Assembly: GCF_003597395.2 (NCBI RefSeq)
Contig: NC_133771.1
Span: 123,985,783 to 124,049,782, forward strand
Origin: Chelonoidis abingdonii
Lineage: Eukaryota; Chordata; Testudines; Testudinidae
Direction of reading: 5' to 3'
DNA length: 64,000 nt
Shown: positions 10,090-22,475 of the stretch, piece after piece
Position numbering within the stretch: position 1 is the first letter of the stretch
Layout of the letters: the number at the start of each line of letters is the position of its first letter
Notes under the pieces: model-generated
Told to the model about the DNA's origin: nothing
Databases searched by the model: none
Seen by the model: the letters and a program-made list of their open reading frames with translations, nothing else
Made by a program: the position numbers and the translations under genes

Positions 10090-11990
10090 TTGCCCAAAAG
10101 GGCTGGTGAGCAGCTGGGGATCACTGTAGTGCTGCTGTACTCTGGCCGTGACCCCTATAAACCAGCCATACCCCTTATGCTGGGGCCCGGATGGCATACA
10201 GCCAGCTCTACATTAATCAGTGATTCCCCCATGCTGAGGAAAAGTTCAGGGGGCTGGTCAGTCCAGCTGTACAACCCCTTTGTAACACTGATATCAGATT
10301 CAAGAATTGGGCCCCATGCCTTTACTTGCTCTTTTGAGGTGACTAGCATGCTTTTTACTTTATATCTAAACCCTCTTCTTCTCATTTAAAAATCACTGCT
10401 CTTCAGGTGGAACCTAACCTAACAAAGCCTTTCTTATGAACACAAATTACATGGTGATCTTTACCTTCCACATTCCGGCAATACATACCAATAGTCTCAA
10501 ACTAAAATTAATTACATAATAAAAGCTAATGTGCAGTGTACGGAGCTATGCAATGTTTTGAAATGGCTCTTTATTATTGTCAGCAACGCTAGGGCACATA
10601 GTTCAATTGCAATGATATCTTCAATTAAGTCTAGTAAATTGAACACCAGTAGAATGTATTGTACATTTCTCTTCTAGCTTCACTATCACAGGCCCCTCTC
10701 TAACATAGTCTTTCTAAACCTAACCATACGTGAACAACTTGTACCACATTCCCTGATTTAACATCCCAGCATGCCTAGTTCCTGGAGACAGCTCTCTGAA
10801 GTGAACTTCACACAACTGAACTTTATATTTTTATCATAGATATTGCAAAACCTGATGCTATTTTTTCTTACCAAAAAAATTGCAGTGACTTTCCATCTCT
10901 GACTATCAGGCTTCTTTCTAGAAGGGTCTCATCTACCTCACTGCATTAAATAATCTCTAATAGCTACAGATAACCTTTTTTTTTATCTTAACCTAATGAT
11001 CTCATCTTGGGGAAAAAAGAGAGGACCTAAAAGCATCTTCCATTAAATAAATGTCTTTTTAATGTACATTGTTGTCAGAATGTCATACAAAAATGGGGAT
11101 CGTACTATTATAGAGAGCACTTACGGGTCCGTTCATATTAAAATGAGGGTCGGGGTGGAGCGTCTCTATGAATCCTGGAATGAAAGTTTTTCAAAGGAAT
11201 GTTCTCTTTAATGTTTGACATTCATAAAAGGCAACCCAGATTCTGAGGATTATTAGTTTTCTATTTTAGTACTTGTGCCAGTTAAAATTGCTTACATTAG
11301 CTTCCATGTCAAACGAGGTTAGATACTCTGAAATGGAATAGTGACTGGCAGCAGAATACAGTATGCATACGTCTTATATTCTAATCATCCTTACTCAATT
11401 TTATATGACATACAGATGAGAGAGGTGGACCTATACTGAATTCAGGGGCTTTGGATTTGTTAAGAGAATCACAAAGGGATGTTATTCTTACTGCCTTTCC
11501 CCAAATCTCAAAATTATTGCAGACATATCAGTTAAGAAATGCAGATCTTGGTGAGCATACAGAAATAGTGAGTTATTCTTAGAAAATGACAAGCATGCAG
11601 CCCCTCTAAATATTCTAAGAGCAGAGTGGACAGCCTGCTAGCTCAAGGTAATTCTCTAATTTTCTAGGTAAAGTGGAACACTCATTGTGGGTGATTTTAT
11701 GCCAATGTGCAAAATGACCTCTAAAATGAGCATAGAAAAAATGCCCTTCTTCAAAGTCTCAGCTCTCATGCTGGATTGGAAAAGTACCATAAATCTTTCC
11801 TAATTATTCAAAAATTACAGGTGTAAGAAAATAGCATCTAAAAGGTCAGTCTAGGCAGCACATCATACTTAATCTTAACTGCTCTACTGTGTATTGTCAT
11901 AGGAATGTTTATTAACCTGTATTCTGGATCATGTATTCCAGACTTATGCAGAGAAGCAGAAAGAATTCTAACCTTTAGGAGGGTATAATG
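10090..11990. other. No gene seen
   Basis: AT-rich non-coding sequence. No exon, RNA gene or repeat family that I can name. Confidence 0.6.
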
Positions 11991-11992
11991 CA

Positions 11993-12115
11993 CTGATCCT
12001 GCAAAGACTTGCATGTGTGCTTAACTTTATGCAATATGAGTAGTCTCACTGAAGTCAATTGAACTCACAGTGCATAAAGTTAAGCATGAGTGATTCCAGA
12101 ATCTCAGCCATATTG
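11993..12115. repeat. Palindromic MITE, decayed (GCTTAACTTTA family)
   Basis: TGTGCTTAACTTTATGC on the left is matched in inverted orientation by GCATAAAGTTAAGCATGAG on the right, around a centre with TGAAGTCAATTGAACTC. The same GCTTAACTTTA and CATTGAAGTCAATG words recur at several other places in the window, which marks a dispersed old family. Confidence 0.5.
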
Positions 12116-14395
12116 TTTACGTGATCATAAATTAATATATGTGTACCATACTTTATATTACTTTAATATATTTCTTTTAAAAATTAAAATTTATGAAGAG
12201 GGAGGAAAATTTATTTTGTAAAGGGAATCCCAATGAAAATGAAGCTGCCTGGCTTTAAAATTTCCTCAAAGTCACTCTATATTTAGGCTTGGCAGAATTC
12301 AATTTTTTTTTTTTAATAATTTTGATGGATAATATCAATGCTTATTTTAAGCATTTTTTTAGATTTTTGTCTATTTGCATTTTCACAGTTGTGGGATGTT
12401 ACTGGGGGATGTCAGAAAATTATTAAGTGACAGTAGTTATTGAGAGTCAAAAAGTTATAAACCATTAAAACACTAATTGTCAACATCGCATGTCAAAATA
12501 TACCAAGTAAATATCCTCAAATCAACAAATCATACCTGTTTTTACTGTCAATTCACAAGCCTAATTCTTTTTTTTTTTTACTTTGCCTATCTGTAAATTT
12601 AGATTATCAAATAAAATATTTTTTCATTGGGTTGCATGTATATGGAGACATTAATATTTACCAACATTTACCAGTAGAAAAGCTTGGAAGGATTAGATTT
12701 TTATCTTCTAACCAGGGTAGATAAAAATCGATGATTTTCTTAAAAATTGATTTTTAGAAATTTTAATTAAATACAGATATATCTTTTAAACACAAACCTA
12801 TTTACAATTAAATATGAAATTTACAATGTATGTTAAGGCCTAAAGTTATAATCTATTAAAACCACTTAAATACAAAAAATATCAAGTAGTACAGGTTTGC
12901 TGCTAAGTTTTAAAGAAAGTCAAACCTCTTAACTGGTGGAAGTCACTGCCAGACACCTGCATAGAGTTTGCTGAAGCACTAAACCAGCCTCTTTTGCAGG
13001 TGCAGAAAGAATATTTTCTTCATTTCATTTTATTCAAATAGTTCAGTGAATAATGAATAGTACAGTCAAAGTCAAGAAACCAACTGGGAGTTGAATAAGC
13101 AGAAAAGCTGGTTTTCGTCTTCCAAACTATATATAAAAACCAGGTGTGATATGAAAGACATGGTGACCAGAAACCATCACTTTAATGCACTAACTACAGA
13201 TAGTAGAACTTCCTTTGTTTAACAAATCAGTTTTAAATCCAAAACATATTTTGATGCACTTTTTGATAAAACATTTTTCTTATGTATCCAGCACATTTAA
13301 AGTAGATTTAATGAAAAAAATTATAAGTGCTGTTTTTGTGCATTTTTATTGAATTTGAATTGCTACCCAAATTCAGCTTGACAGAAATCACAAAGTGAAA
13401 ACATTTAATTCTAGTAAATAAAAAGTTCATCATTCACCATTTTCTAATATAAAAATGTAAAGAATCTGAATAAATGTAAGTTTAGCTATATAACTACTTA
13501 AATAAATATGTACAGATATAGTGTATCCTCCTGGTTGGCAAAAAGAAGTACCAAATTTAGTGTAAAGGCTATATTTAGTTGCAAATCAACATGTTTTAAC
13601 GGTTACTGACCAACTGAAATTCAATCTTTCTTTAGGAAAAGAACTAAAAAATATAAATGCAGAGCAAGCTTAAAATTGAGGATTTCCTGCCTGCTGATTT
13701 AAATGCTTAAAAGCAGTGATTTAAATTACTCTGATATAAAAAAATCCACTCTGCTTTTTTCTCAAATTGTACTGGTGCACTGCAAAGAGCTGGGTGGTCA
13801 GGTGATTCTAGGTCTCCTCCTTCTAGCTGGTGTATCACAATAACAGATACAAATACATAAAGACACTCTAATGTTACCTTTCCATGTAAACAATTGCTGT
13901 AGTTGCCACAGGATATTATGCAAATGAGAGGGTAGATGACATATACCACAAAAAAATTTAGAAGTGTTGCTCTGTCTGGACGAATTTTTGTAGGTATATT
14001 ATTTAGCTTCTTGTAGTAGCATTGGTAGCTTTAGTCTGGATGTTTGTATTTATACATATAAAGTCATACTTCCTTATATTTATAGCAAAGGATGATTTTG
14101 GAGATTATTTTAAATCAGAAAAGAGATCAGAGATCTAACTCTGAGCAATGCTAAAAGAGAGCAATTTCTTTTTTTTTTCCTTTTTTTTCCAAGTGTAGAT
14201 ATATACATTTTTTATTTGTTTATAAAATTATTCCTTTCTCAGGTTCAGAGAAATCAAAGAAAATTGTATCTTAAAATCCTAGAAATGTTTATCTTGTTTT
14301 TTCTAAAACAAAAGGAGCAGAGACTTAATTTTGGAAGGTACATATTATTCCCTTGAAGCAAACAATACATGCAACTGCAAAATGTCAGTCTTTCT
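12116..14395. other. No gene seen
   Basis: Very AT-rich intergenic or intronic DNA with poly-T runs (about 12302 and 12568). Two GATTTAAAT-type blocks occur but no coding potential. Confidence 0.6.
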
Positions 14396-14465
14396 GCACC
14401 AATCTGACTTCCATTGAAGTCAATGGCAAAACTCCCATTGATTGCAGTGGTGCTGAATCAGGAAG
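14395..14465. repeat. Short palindromic old repeat (CATTGAAGTCAATGG core)
   Basis: CCATTGAAGTCAATGGCAAA followed by ACTCCCATTGATTGCAGTGG forms a near-palindrome of a kind widely dispersed in reptile and bird DNA. Related words are at 19215, 44870 and 56490. Confidence 0.4.
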
Positions 14466-14561
14466 CAAAAGGAATTTTACTCCAAAAGCTGTGAGGGTTA
14501 CAACTTAATATAGCATGAGGCTTACATGCCATGGCTGAGAAGTTGTGACATACTGTAGCGG

Positions 14562-14815
14562 AGTGCTTACCCCACTCCTGCCCTGAAAGGCTTAAAACAG
14601 CCCTGGGAGAGGACTGTGGCAGGGAAAGCAGCTACTAGGCTGATTGGGGAAGCAGCCGCAGCTAGGCCACGCCCCAGTCAGGCCTCAGCTGGCCCTACAT
14701 AAGAGGCTGGGAGCCAGGAGCTCAACAGTCTCATTTGACTGGAGAGAGAGACAGGCCTGGTTGCTGGGGAACTCACCTAGAGATGACCAGCAGGGGGCGC
14801 TGCAGCGTTGAGTCC
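14562..14815 (+). repeat. LTR-like repeat fragment
   Basis: GC-rich block with TGTAGCGGAGTGCTTACCCC, then AACAGCCCTGGGAGAGGACT, GCTGATTGGGGAAGCAGCC and a TACATAAGAGG promoter-like site. The middle matches part of the LTR-like repeat at 60240-60420 (AACAGCCCAGGAGAGGGTTG, GATTGGGGAAGTAGCC), so these are related copies. Confidence 0.45.
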
Positions 14816-14976
14816 TGCATGCTTACATATACCTTTTACTTCACTGAGACATACTGTATTTTGCTGTAGAACTTTTCTCCCTTTTGTATAAGCAACTTCC
14901 ACTCTAGTGTGTTCTCTCACAAATGTAGTCTAATTTTCCATCATGATTGTCTTAAAAGTACATCCAAATGCTAAAT

Positions 14977-15284
14977 CAGGGGTTTTCAAACTTCATTGAA
15001 CCATGACCCCCTTCTGACAACAAAAATTACTACATGACACCAGGAAGGAGGACCAAAGCCTGAGCACTACCCCCCTGTATGGGAGCGGGGTCAAAGCCCA
15101 AGGGCTTCAGCCCCATGCAGGGGCCTGTAACCTGAGCTCTGCCATCCAGAGCTGAAGCCCTCAGCCTTCAGCTTTGCACCCAGATGGTGGGGCTTGGGCT
15201 TCGGCCCCAGCCCCCAGCAAGTCTAGTATCAGCCCTGGCAACCCCGTTAAAAAGAGGTCATGACCCACAGTTTGAAAACCATTG
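14977..15284. mobile_element. hAT-type MITE with perfect 8-bp target duplication
   Basis: Terminal inverted repeats CAGGGGTTTTCAAACTT and GTTTGAAAACCATTG bound a 308-bp element without coding capacity. The flanks carry the perfect 8-bp duplication TGCTAAAT (14969-14976 and 15285-15292), the size made by hAT transposases. Confidence 0.85.
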
Positions 15285-15292
15285 TGCTAAAT

Positions 15293-16885
15293 GACCAAAT
15301 ATGAAAATTGGCTCATGGTGTCAATATTAGTCATCGTTACTGAATCACACTGGATTCCTTATGCTATTGATAATATTCTTAATTTCATAAACAAACAAAA
15401 CAATCTAAATATACAAGACATATAAAACATATTGGTTAATGGACCCAAAATCAGAGGACGAGTGTCATGCAATTGTAGTCCTTGAGTGCTGCAGTTTGGG
15501 TCTTTGACTTAAATGAAAAATCTGTAAAAATCACATGTAGCTAGACACCTCCCAAAAAGGCTCTTGTCACTGTTTTTTTTCTATTTATACACAATAATTT
15601 ATACTTGAGTGTATAATCTACATGTGTAATTCACTCCTGTTCACTAGGTCAGCAAAAGGCATCTGTACCACATAAATCCCACCTTCCCATTTCAGTGATG
15701 GTTAAGCCTTAGGCTGACCCTCTACAGAAAGGTAAATTTCACCCAGTAGGTCCAGGAAAATAAATATATATATCAGATGTGTGAAGACTGGGCACTTCTA
15801 GTTAAACAACAGAGCATCTGGGGATTTTTGACCATAGAAGTAGAAGACAGGCGTGCTGTTCCCATGTTCAATTAAGATGACAATAGGATTCCATGGAGCT
15901 AAGATTTAGCATTATAATTTTTCATGTTTCAGATACATCTTACTCAAATTTTTGGTAATACAAGTATGTATCTGAGGAGGCAGGATCAGACGTAAGGCCC
16001 ATATCCTAAGCCGTGCAACTGGCCCAAGTCCTGAATGTGGAGCTGCTACACAAACAACTGATTGCTATTTTGTACTACCTCTTTTGTCTCCAGCCGTTGG
16101 TAACAAAGCTAGGACATTAGAATCATAATGTCTTTTGAAGACATTAGTCATAAAATTCCTAAAGAGACTTAATTTCAATATGTGATCATATCACCACCCT
16201 CCTATATTCCTAACATACTTCCCTTTGCTACAGTTGCTTCTGCTGTCAATGAGATTAAAATCTATCAGAATAGGATTCAGACCTCATTCCTTCAGCAAAC
16301 GTCCTGTTGTGCTTTATTATTTGGAAGATGTATGGGGGAAGTTTATGGGCCATTCTTTTACTTCTTCAGAGCAGTACTAGCAATATATATATATATGAAG
16401 ACAAGGCCTCTCAACTAAAGTCTAACCAGTCAGCTTAAGTACTGTAGCAAAATCCTGAGTGTAAAAAGAAAGATGATGAATTGCCAAACTATATCAATAA
16501 ACCTACCTTATTTTTTAAAATTATATAAGGTAATACCATAAAGATAAACATTAATCAATTTGCTTTATGTTAAGAAAACTAGATCAGAGAAAAAGTGGGA
16601 AGATGCAAATTATGTTATTTAATTATGAAATAGCACAAAATAAAAGTTAAAGAATAGTCATGTATGTTTTTGTATACTTCATCTAGAAACATGATCAGAG
16701 AAAAGAAATGGTACCAATTTAACCTCAGTGAGGATTCAAACAAAACTAAAAAACGAAGGAATGGATTTAATGATTCTAAATAATTCACTGCTTTGATAAC
16801 AGCAATTGTTCATTTATCATCAAAATTCAGGCCTTATCGTAAAACATGCTTGTGCTTGGTTCAGATCTATAAATCGTAGTGAAAT
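15293..16885. other. No gene seen
   Basis: AT-rich non-coding DNA. Short TA runs at 15765 and 16384 only. Confidence 0.55.
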
Positions 16886-17083
16886 TCAGAGGAGTAGCCG
16901 TGTTAGTCTGGATCTGTAAAAGCAGCAAAGAGTCCTGTGGCACCTTATAGACTAACAGGTGTATTGGACCATGAGCTTTAGTGGGTGAATATCCATGCAT
17001 CCGACGAAGTGGGTATTCACCCACAAAAGCTCATGCTCCAATACATCTGTTAGTCTATAAGGTGCCACAGGACTCTTTGCTGC
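16886..17083 (+). repeat. Inverted repeat carrying a hammerhead-ribozyme-like core (Penelope/retrozyme-type repeat)
   Basis: Two arms of about 75 bp (left about 16918-16995, right about 17009-17085) are reverse complements: AAAGCAGCAAAGAGTCCTGT on the left pairs with ACAGGACTCTTTGCTGCTTT on the right. At the junction sits a hammerhead-like layout: stem I GCAT (16997-17000), core CCGACGA (17001-17007), stem II GTGGGT/ACCCAC (17009-17024), AAAA (17025-17028), GC loop, UC, then stem I ATGC (17033-17036). Base G12 of the consensus GAAA is A and U4 is C, so the copy should be inactive. Assignment to Penelope-like elements is an inference. Confidence 0.6.
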
Positions 17084-17317
17084 TTTTACGTCTACATTAT
17101 GAGCTTGGGGTGTGATTCCCCAGCACGTGTATATATACTCATGCTAGCTCTCAGCGAACTAGCATGAGTATAAATAGCAGTGTGGCTGCCTCTGGTGCTG
17201 CTACCGATTCTGCCCTGGCTACACTACTATTTATACTCCTAGTACTTCTCAGCAAGCTAGCGCAAGTATATGTACAGGCAAATCACACCCCTAGCTCGTA
17301 GTGTTGATGTAGCCTAA
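17084..17317. mobile_element. Long palindromic MITE
   Basis: The two ends are imperfect reverse complements over about 100 bp: GGGGTGTGATTCCCCAGC on the left and GGCAAATCACACCCC on the right, then GAGTATAAATAGCAGTGTGG paired with CCTGGCTACACTACTATTTA. The whole unit can fold on itself. It directly abuts the hammerhead-like repeat. No clear target duplication. Confidence 0.65.
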
Positions 17318-17477
17318 TGAATGCCCAAGGGATGCTTTCTTTGAGATCCTGTCTTTGTATTTATTTCCTTTTGAAGTTTATCCATATTTAATGCTACTTT
17401 TACTTTGTATTTACATGTACTTTTCAATGAGTTCTTCTAGAATTAAACCAAACACCTAACCCCCTAAAGAGGGAAAA

Positions 17478-17575
17478 TATTATTGCTGTTCTACAGATGG
17501 TTAAATGGTGATACAGAAGTTAAGTCACCTACCCAAGGCCACACAGCAAATCTGTGGAAGTGCCCTCATTAACAA
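17478..17575 (-). repeat. MIR-type SINE relic
   Basis: CTACAGATGGTTAAATGG and AAGTTAAGTCACCTACCCAA, then GGCCACACAGCAAATC, are the reverse complement of the conserved MIR core. Decayed. Confidence 0.6.
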
Positions 17576-18720
17576 ATGATGGCATGCATGTCTTTTGTGT
17601 TTTAATTATTTTAGCTGTGCAGCGGTTTTGTACTGTTAACATTTTCTAAAGGTTAAGGTAAATGAAAAACAGAACAGTATGTTAGAAGTTGTCACAAGGA
17701 TGACAAACTCTAGTTAATAACTACATTAGTCACAAATTACTACATGATTCTCACCAGAATTTTCCCTGCTTCCCATACAACAGATGTGTAAGCAACAAGA
17801 AAAAAGACACCACAAATATCCTTCATGAATCATCCTTGCCTTTTTCCTAGGAGAAAGAGAACATCTCTATTTCTGAGGCGATAAAAAACTTGATGTATTG
17901 AAGGCAGCACAAGCAAAAGGACATTTATGACTCAGTTTATCTTGACTGTTAATTGTTGTACATTTCAGCTCTACAAATGCTGGGGGCATTGTTCTGGCTT
18001 TAGAAGAAGAATCATAATCAGCTGGTGGTAGAAAATAGGCATTCAAAGGTATGTTTTGATAGTTGCCAAATGCTAAAGCTGCATGTTTAATTAAAACAAA
18101 AATGTATTGCTTATTATCTCTAGTTTAAAATATGTGACCACAGCTCACAGCTAGAAAACTGCTAAACTATTACACATTTTAAGTGTTTTGTGCTGTTGAC
18201 ATATTGTAGCTATTATAATTGTACGGGAACTAGAATTAAAGCTAATAGAAAAGTTGTCATCACATATGTTCACTTAGAATAACTGATTCATGATGGTGCT
18301 TGGAATTGGCTTACAATTACATATAAAAAATGTTCTTTGCTCCATATGCTGACTCAAGACACAAGGACTCTTATGTGACAGCTCTCTTTTGATGTAGTAA
18401 TCTCTGCTAGAACATAATGATTCTACTCAATTGTCACCATATGAATATTTCTAGTTAAGTATTTATGTTGGTACAGTATAAGAGGAAGTTTAAATGAGGC
18501 AGCCTGGCAGTCTGCCACATGGGAGTCAGACTTTGTGAGTCAAGCAAGCTTTCCAGGGCAGCAGGAGCGAGGAGAATGGAGTAAGTAGCATGCTTGACTG
18601 GAAGGATGGGTCCTGGAGGACCGCTTCAAAATGAGAGGAAATTATTTCCTCTTCAAAATAAGTCCCTGTCTATACCAGCCTTTAAAGAGAGCTAGGAGCT
18701 ATGTGGTGTGCATGATGCTA
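17576..18720. other. No gene seen
   Basis: Non-coding DNA; a somewhat GC-richer block near 18500-18620 may be an old repeat but I cannot name it. Confidence 0.5.
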
Positions 18721-18724
18721 TCCA

Positions 18725-18862
18725 GTGGTTCTCAGCCCACGGCCCATGGATGCTTGCAGCTCAATCAGCACACAGCTGCAGTCCATGTGACCTCCTCAGG
18801 GCCATACAGGGAGTATTGGAAGTGGCCCACAATGGTAAATAGGTTGAGAACCACAGTGCTAT
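18725..18862. mobile_element. Short hAT-type MITE
   Basis: CAGTGGTTCTCAGCCC on the left and GGTTGAGAACCACAGTG on the right are inverted ends. GATGCTAT precedes and GTGCTATA follows, a partly matching flank that fits a decayed 8-bp duplication. Confidence 0.6.
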
Positions 18863-20300
18863 ACAGACATATAAGAAAACAAATTGCTGCTTCCAAATGC
18901 TTCTAATTTATACAGACAAAGAAGAGGAAAGCAAAAGGATTGTTCGGATATGTTTGGCAAGTCATGTTGGTTCTAACAAATCAGCTTAGGTTTGAAACTT
19001 TTTTCCATTAGTATACTATAACTTAATTTAATTGAAGGATTATAATATGAGGTAATGCCAAAGAAATAAAATGGTAGAATTTGGCCACATTCTGTAAGGT
19101 ACTAAGTTTCTGTTTCAAGTTTCCAAGTGTTTACTAAGAACAATAAGTCATCATAGTAATGATAAAGTATCCTGGCAGTGGGCTAAATTTTACCCTCCAT
19201 TACATGGACATAATTCCCATTGTCTTTAATGGCATTTACTCCAATGCAGCCAAGAACAGAACTGAGCCCAGAATCCTTTTAAATTTTTTTAGTTAGAAAA
19301 CTAGTTTAAAGAAGAAAATCAGTTATACATTTTGTCAGCAGTTATCCTCCACCCAGGATATCTAGGTGTGTCACTGCAGGTTTATAGACTATGGAAAGAA
19401 GTGGACTAAGATCCCATGAGAGTTTAATGGAATTACTTGTGTGCTTAAAAATACGGACACTGCTTAAGAGCTTTGCTGGATCAGGACTAGTCTAAAGTCT
19501 TATTCTGACTTATTCCCCAAATGCCTTAGTTAGCTTGTATTGACAAAGAAGTATAATACATATTAGAGTTAATTTCAGATATAGATTTAGAAGATGGCTT
19601 AGGACCAATAAAAAGTGTGTTTGGTGGGTGAACTAGTTGCAGAATTGGAGAACACTGCCATTTAGAGAGCTGTGTGGGTTTTCCTGTCCTATGAAAATAT
19701 TTGAGATTTAAAAAAAATTTCCCATCCTTAATCAGGATGAAAAAAATCTCTAAAACTTTTGCAAACTAAAAAAAAATTCAGTTCAAGTCAATCAAAACAT
19801 TTCATCTCAATTTCAAAATGTTCAGCTTCAATTTTGACTTTTTTTTACTATAACTTTAATTAAGAGAGTCATTTAGAACTGAAAAACTTAACTTTTTTTA
19901 ATTTGGAAAATGTCAAAATGCAACATTTTGACAACTTCATCCCCCCTTAAACGTTGAAACAGGAAATTCATCTAAATTGACCCCTTCTCACAAAGTTTAA
20001 GTTTTGACAAACCAACATTTTCTGATTGAAAAAAAACACTTCATCTAAAAATTCTTGATGAAATGTACAGGAATGCTGTGTTCTGACTGCTTTTTCTGAG
20101 CATGGAAGTAGGCAGAAATTAAATTGTTTTAAAGCAGAATAGTTTTTTCTCTGCATTATTCTGCAAAATATATATTTAACCTTGAGAAAGAAGATCCTCA
20201 GTTGCAATGCGTTGGCATCTGAAGCCTGACCCAAAGCCCAATCTGCCCCTTTAATAGCCCAGAGGCAGGGTGGGGGACAGGGAGCAGCCAACCCTGCCCC
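18863..20300. other. No gene seen
   Basis: AT-rich DNA. A stretch near 19690-20050 has many AAAATTTT-like words in both orientations and is probably an old inverted repeat. The 121-residue minus frame at 19968-20333 shows no domain. Confidence 0.5.
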
Positions 20301-20761
20301 GTAACAGGTGCTCTGAATCAGGTGATACAGCATCTCATGATTGGCCCATACTCTCAGCTGGACAATATAAAGGAGAACTCAGCTCGGAGAGGGGAACCAA
20401 GAGAGAGGCTACGCTCTGGTAACCAGAGCAGGAGGCTGCAGAAGCTGTAGAGACCCCTGGGGTTGGAAAGGGCCCTGCTGGTAGCTATTGGAGGCCAGAT
20501 GACCCCCATCTGAACCCCCTAACCAAGGTGTTGTGTTATTTTTTACACTCTTTCTGAAGCCAACAAACAGAGCTCTGAAGAAAGTGACAGAAACCTAAGC
20601 TCCCTAAACCAGTAGTAGAGGGGTACTGATGAAATTCAAGGGTGGGGGGATGTCTTCTAACTAGCTTTACCTGGGATCAGGAAGGCCATGGGTATAAAGA
20701 CAGTCCCTAGAAGCAGTGTGACTAGACCCATGCCTGTGCTTTAGAATTCCTGGAGGAACCC

Positions 20762-20956
20762 TTGGGCCTGAAGGGGTATGGTGTGCCAATCACAACAGAG
20801 AGAACCACAGTGCTGGGCTTACTGGATTCTGGCTTGGGACAGACATTTGTACAGGAGCAGTTTGTAGCTTCTGGGGCTCTACTGGGTGCAGAATGGGTGT
20901 ATGTGGGCTGCATTCAGGGAGTGTCTTGCTTTACCCCACAATCAGTGTTAAATTGA
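20762..20956 (+). pseudogene. Retroelement aspartic protease remnant
   Basis: The frame shows GLLDSGLGQTFVQEQF, where DSG is the expected active-site triplet of a retropepsin in Gypsy-like pol. It closely parallels [12 protein letters not shown] in the younger element at 26108. Upstream gag is not recognisable and the frame stops at 20956. It is a relic with no expected function. Confidence 0.6.
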
Positions 20957-21552
20957 CCAGGGGGGCCCAAGAAGCTGACTTGAGTATGGTTGCAGCTCAG
21001 CACCTGCCCTAGCCTACGGTGCTGTGAGGCTGAGTCTGGGGCCCTGTAGCCAGTATTTTAAGGGCAGTGATTAAAGCAGGATCAGAACCCACTCTTGGTG
21101 CCCAGTGGGACTACAGTCTAGAGGAAGTCCTTCCCTTTTCTGACCCTATGCTGTTTGAGCTAAGGCCCAAGTCACACTGGGAATAGCGTCAAGCCAGAAG
21201 GGAAGCCCTTAGAGCCCAAGAGGAAGAGATAAGGGAAGGGCACTGGAGTGCCTGTAATTTGGGCTTCCCTGGGGTTCACCTCCAGAAAAGGCAGACCCAA
21301 ATTGCAGGGGAAGACCTGCCAGGCTTGCACCAGGGAAAAAAGCTCATTCGGAGACAGAGGGAGAATACTGTGTTCAGACTGTTACATGGTGATCAACTAG
21401 GGTGAATGGGTACTGGTTGGCCCTGCTCAGGACTCTCTTTTTGAACTAGAGGGGGATCGCCTGATAAAGGTGACCCAAGACAAACAGACTAGAGCCCATA
21501 GAGCCTAGTTCCCAGACCATATCAGAACCAGATATTAAAACTAGCTTATGAC

Positions 21553-22150
21553 AGCCAGCCGCTTGGGAGGGTGGACAAAACCAGGGAAAGGATACTGGCC
21601 TGGTTCTTTTGGTGGGGCATTTACCAAGATATCAAGGATTATTATGCATCCTGCCCAGAATTCCAATTAGTGGGCCACAGACTGGCTCATAGGGGCCCCC
21701 CTACAGGCACCCCATTTGAGGGGGTTGGGATAGGCCTTGTAGGACTCCTAGAACCGAGTTCAAGTGAATGTTGATTTTATTTTAGTAACTGGAGAGTACA
21801 CCACCCAGTACCTGGAGGCTGTAGCCTTGCGCTCTGCAACCACACAGGCAACAGTTACTGAAAGTATTCTCCTGGGTAGAGAGCCTAAGAATCATCCTGA
21901 CACATTGGGGCATGGCCTTCACATTACTGCTAATGCAGGAGGCCCATAGGTCCACTCAGTAAGAACCATTTTCTACCCCCTGCAAACAGATGGATTGATA
22001 GAAAGGTTTAACTGCACGTTAAAAGGAATGCTATGAAAATTTGTAATTGTGTCCCGAAACTTGAATAAGATATTACCCTATCTGTGGTTTGCGATCAGAG
22101 AAGTCCCGCAGTCTTCTATGGGCTTCTCTTCTTTTGAATCACTATATGGA
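21553..22150 (+). pseudogene. Gypsy integrase remnant
   Basis: The zinc-finger end is seen as WWGIYQDIKDYYASCPEFQL (21607-21666), with one Cys replaced by Phe relative to CPEC. The core follows in shifting frames: a degraded GVGIGLVGLLE, then PLQTDGLIERFNCTLKGML (about 21980-22035, containing the expected Glu), and a FAIREVPQSSMGFSSFESLY segment (about 22088-22145). Each piece aligns with the younger element's integrase at 26700-27355. Multiple frame changes and stops make it non-functional. The right end stops right after the LYG-R motif, where the LTR-like repeat begins. Confidence 0.65.
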
Positions 22151-22475
22151 AGGCAGCCCAGGTCAGCACCTCGTGATTGGCCCACACTCTCAGCTAGATA
22201 ATACAAAGGAGAGTTCAGCTCCATGGAAGACTGAGGCAGGGAACCAGGAGAGAAGATACACTCTGGTAACCAGAGCAGGAGACTGCAGGCAGGCAAGCCC
22301 TGTGGAGGCTCCAAGGGTTGGAAATGGTCCTAGCTGGTAACTCCTGGAGGCTAGAGGATCCCAGTTTGAACTCCCAATCAGCCTGTTTGTGATACTTTGC
22401 GCACACTTTTTCTTTCTTTGCGAAGACAATAAACAGAGCCCTAAAGAAAGGAACAAAAACCTAAGATGGGCATGG

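Larger units (their letters stand above)
20300..22475 (+). mobile_element. Old, internally deleted gmr1-like Gypsy relic with LTR remnants
   Basis: Two diverged direct repeats bound the unit: about 20316-20610 and 22160-22475 (both contain a CTCATGATTGGCCCA/CTCGTGATTGGCCCA start, CTCTGGTAACCAGAGCAGGA, and an AACAGAGC near the end). Between them lie protease and integrase remnants but no reverse transcriptase. Protease (about 20810) to integrase zinc finger (about 21600) is about 0.8 kb. This matches the protease-to-integrase spacing of the younger element at 23965 and leaves no room for an RT between them. The RT was probably lost by a deletion joining the integrase end (about 22155) to the right repeat. 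Confidence 0.65.

Noticed and set aside
19968..20333. A 121-residue minus-strand frame
   Set aside because: No family match. It runs into a repeat and has no splice context.
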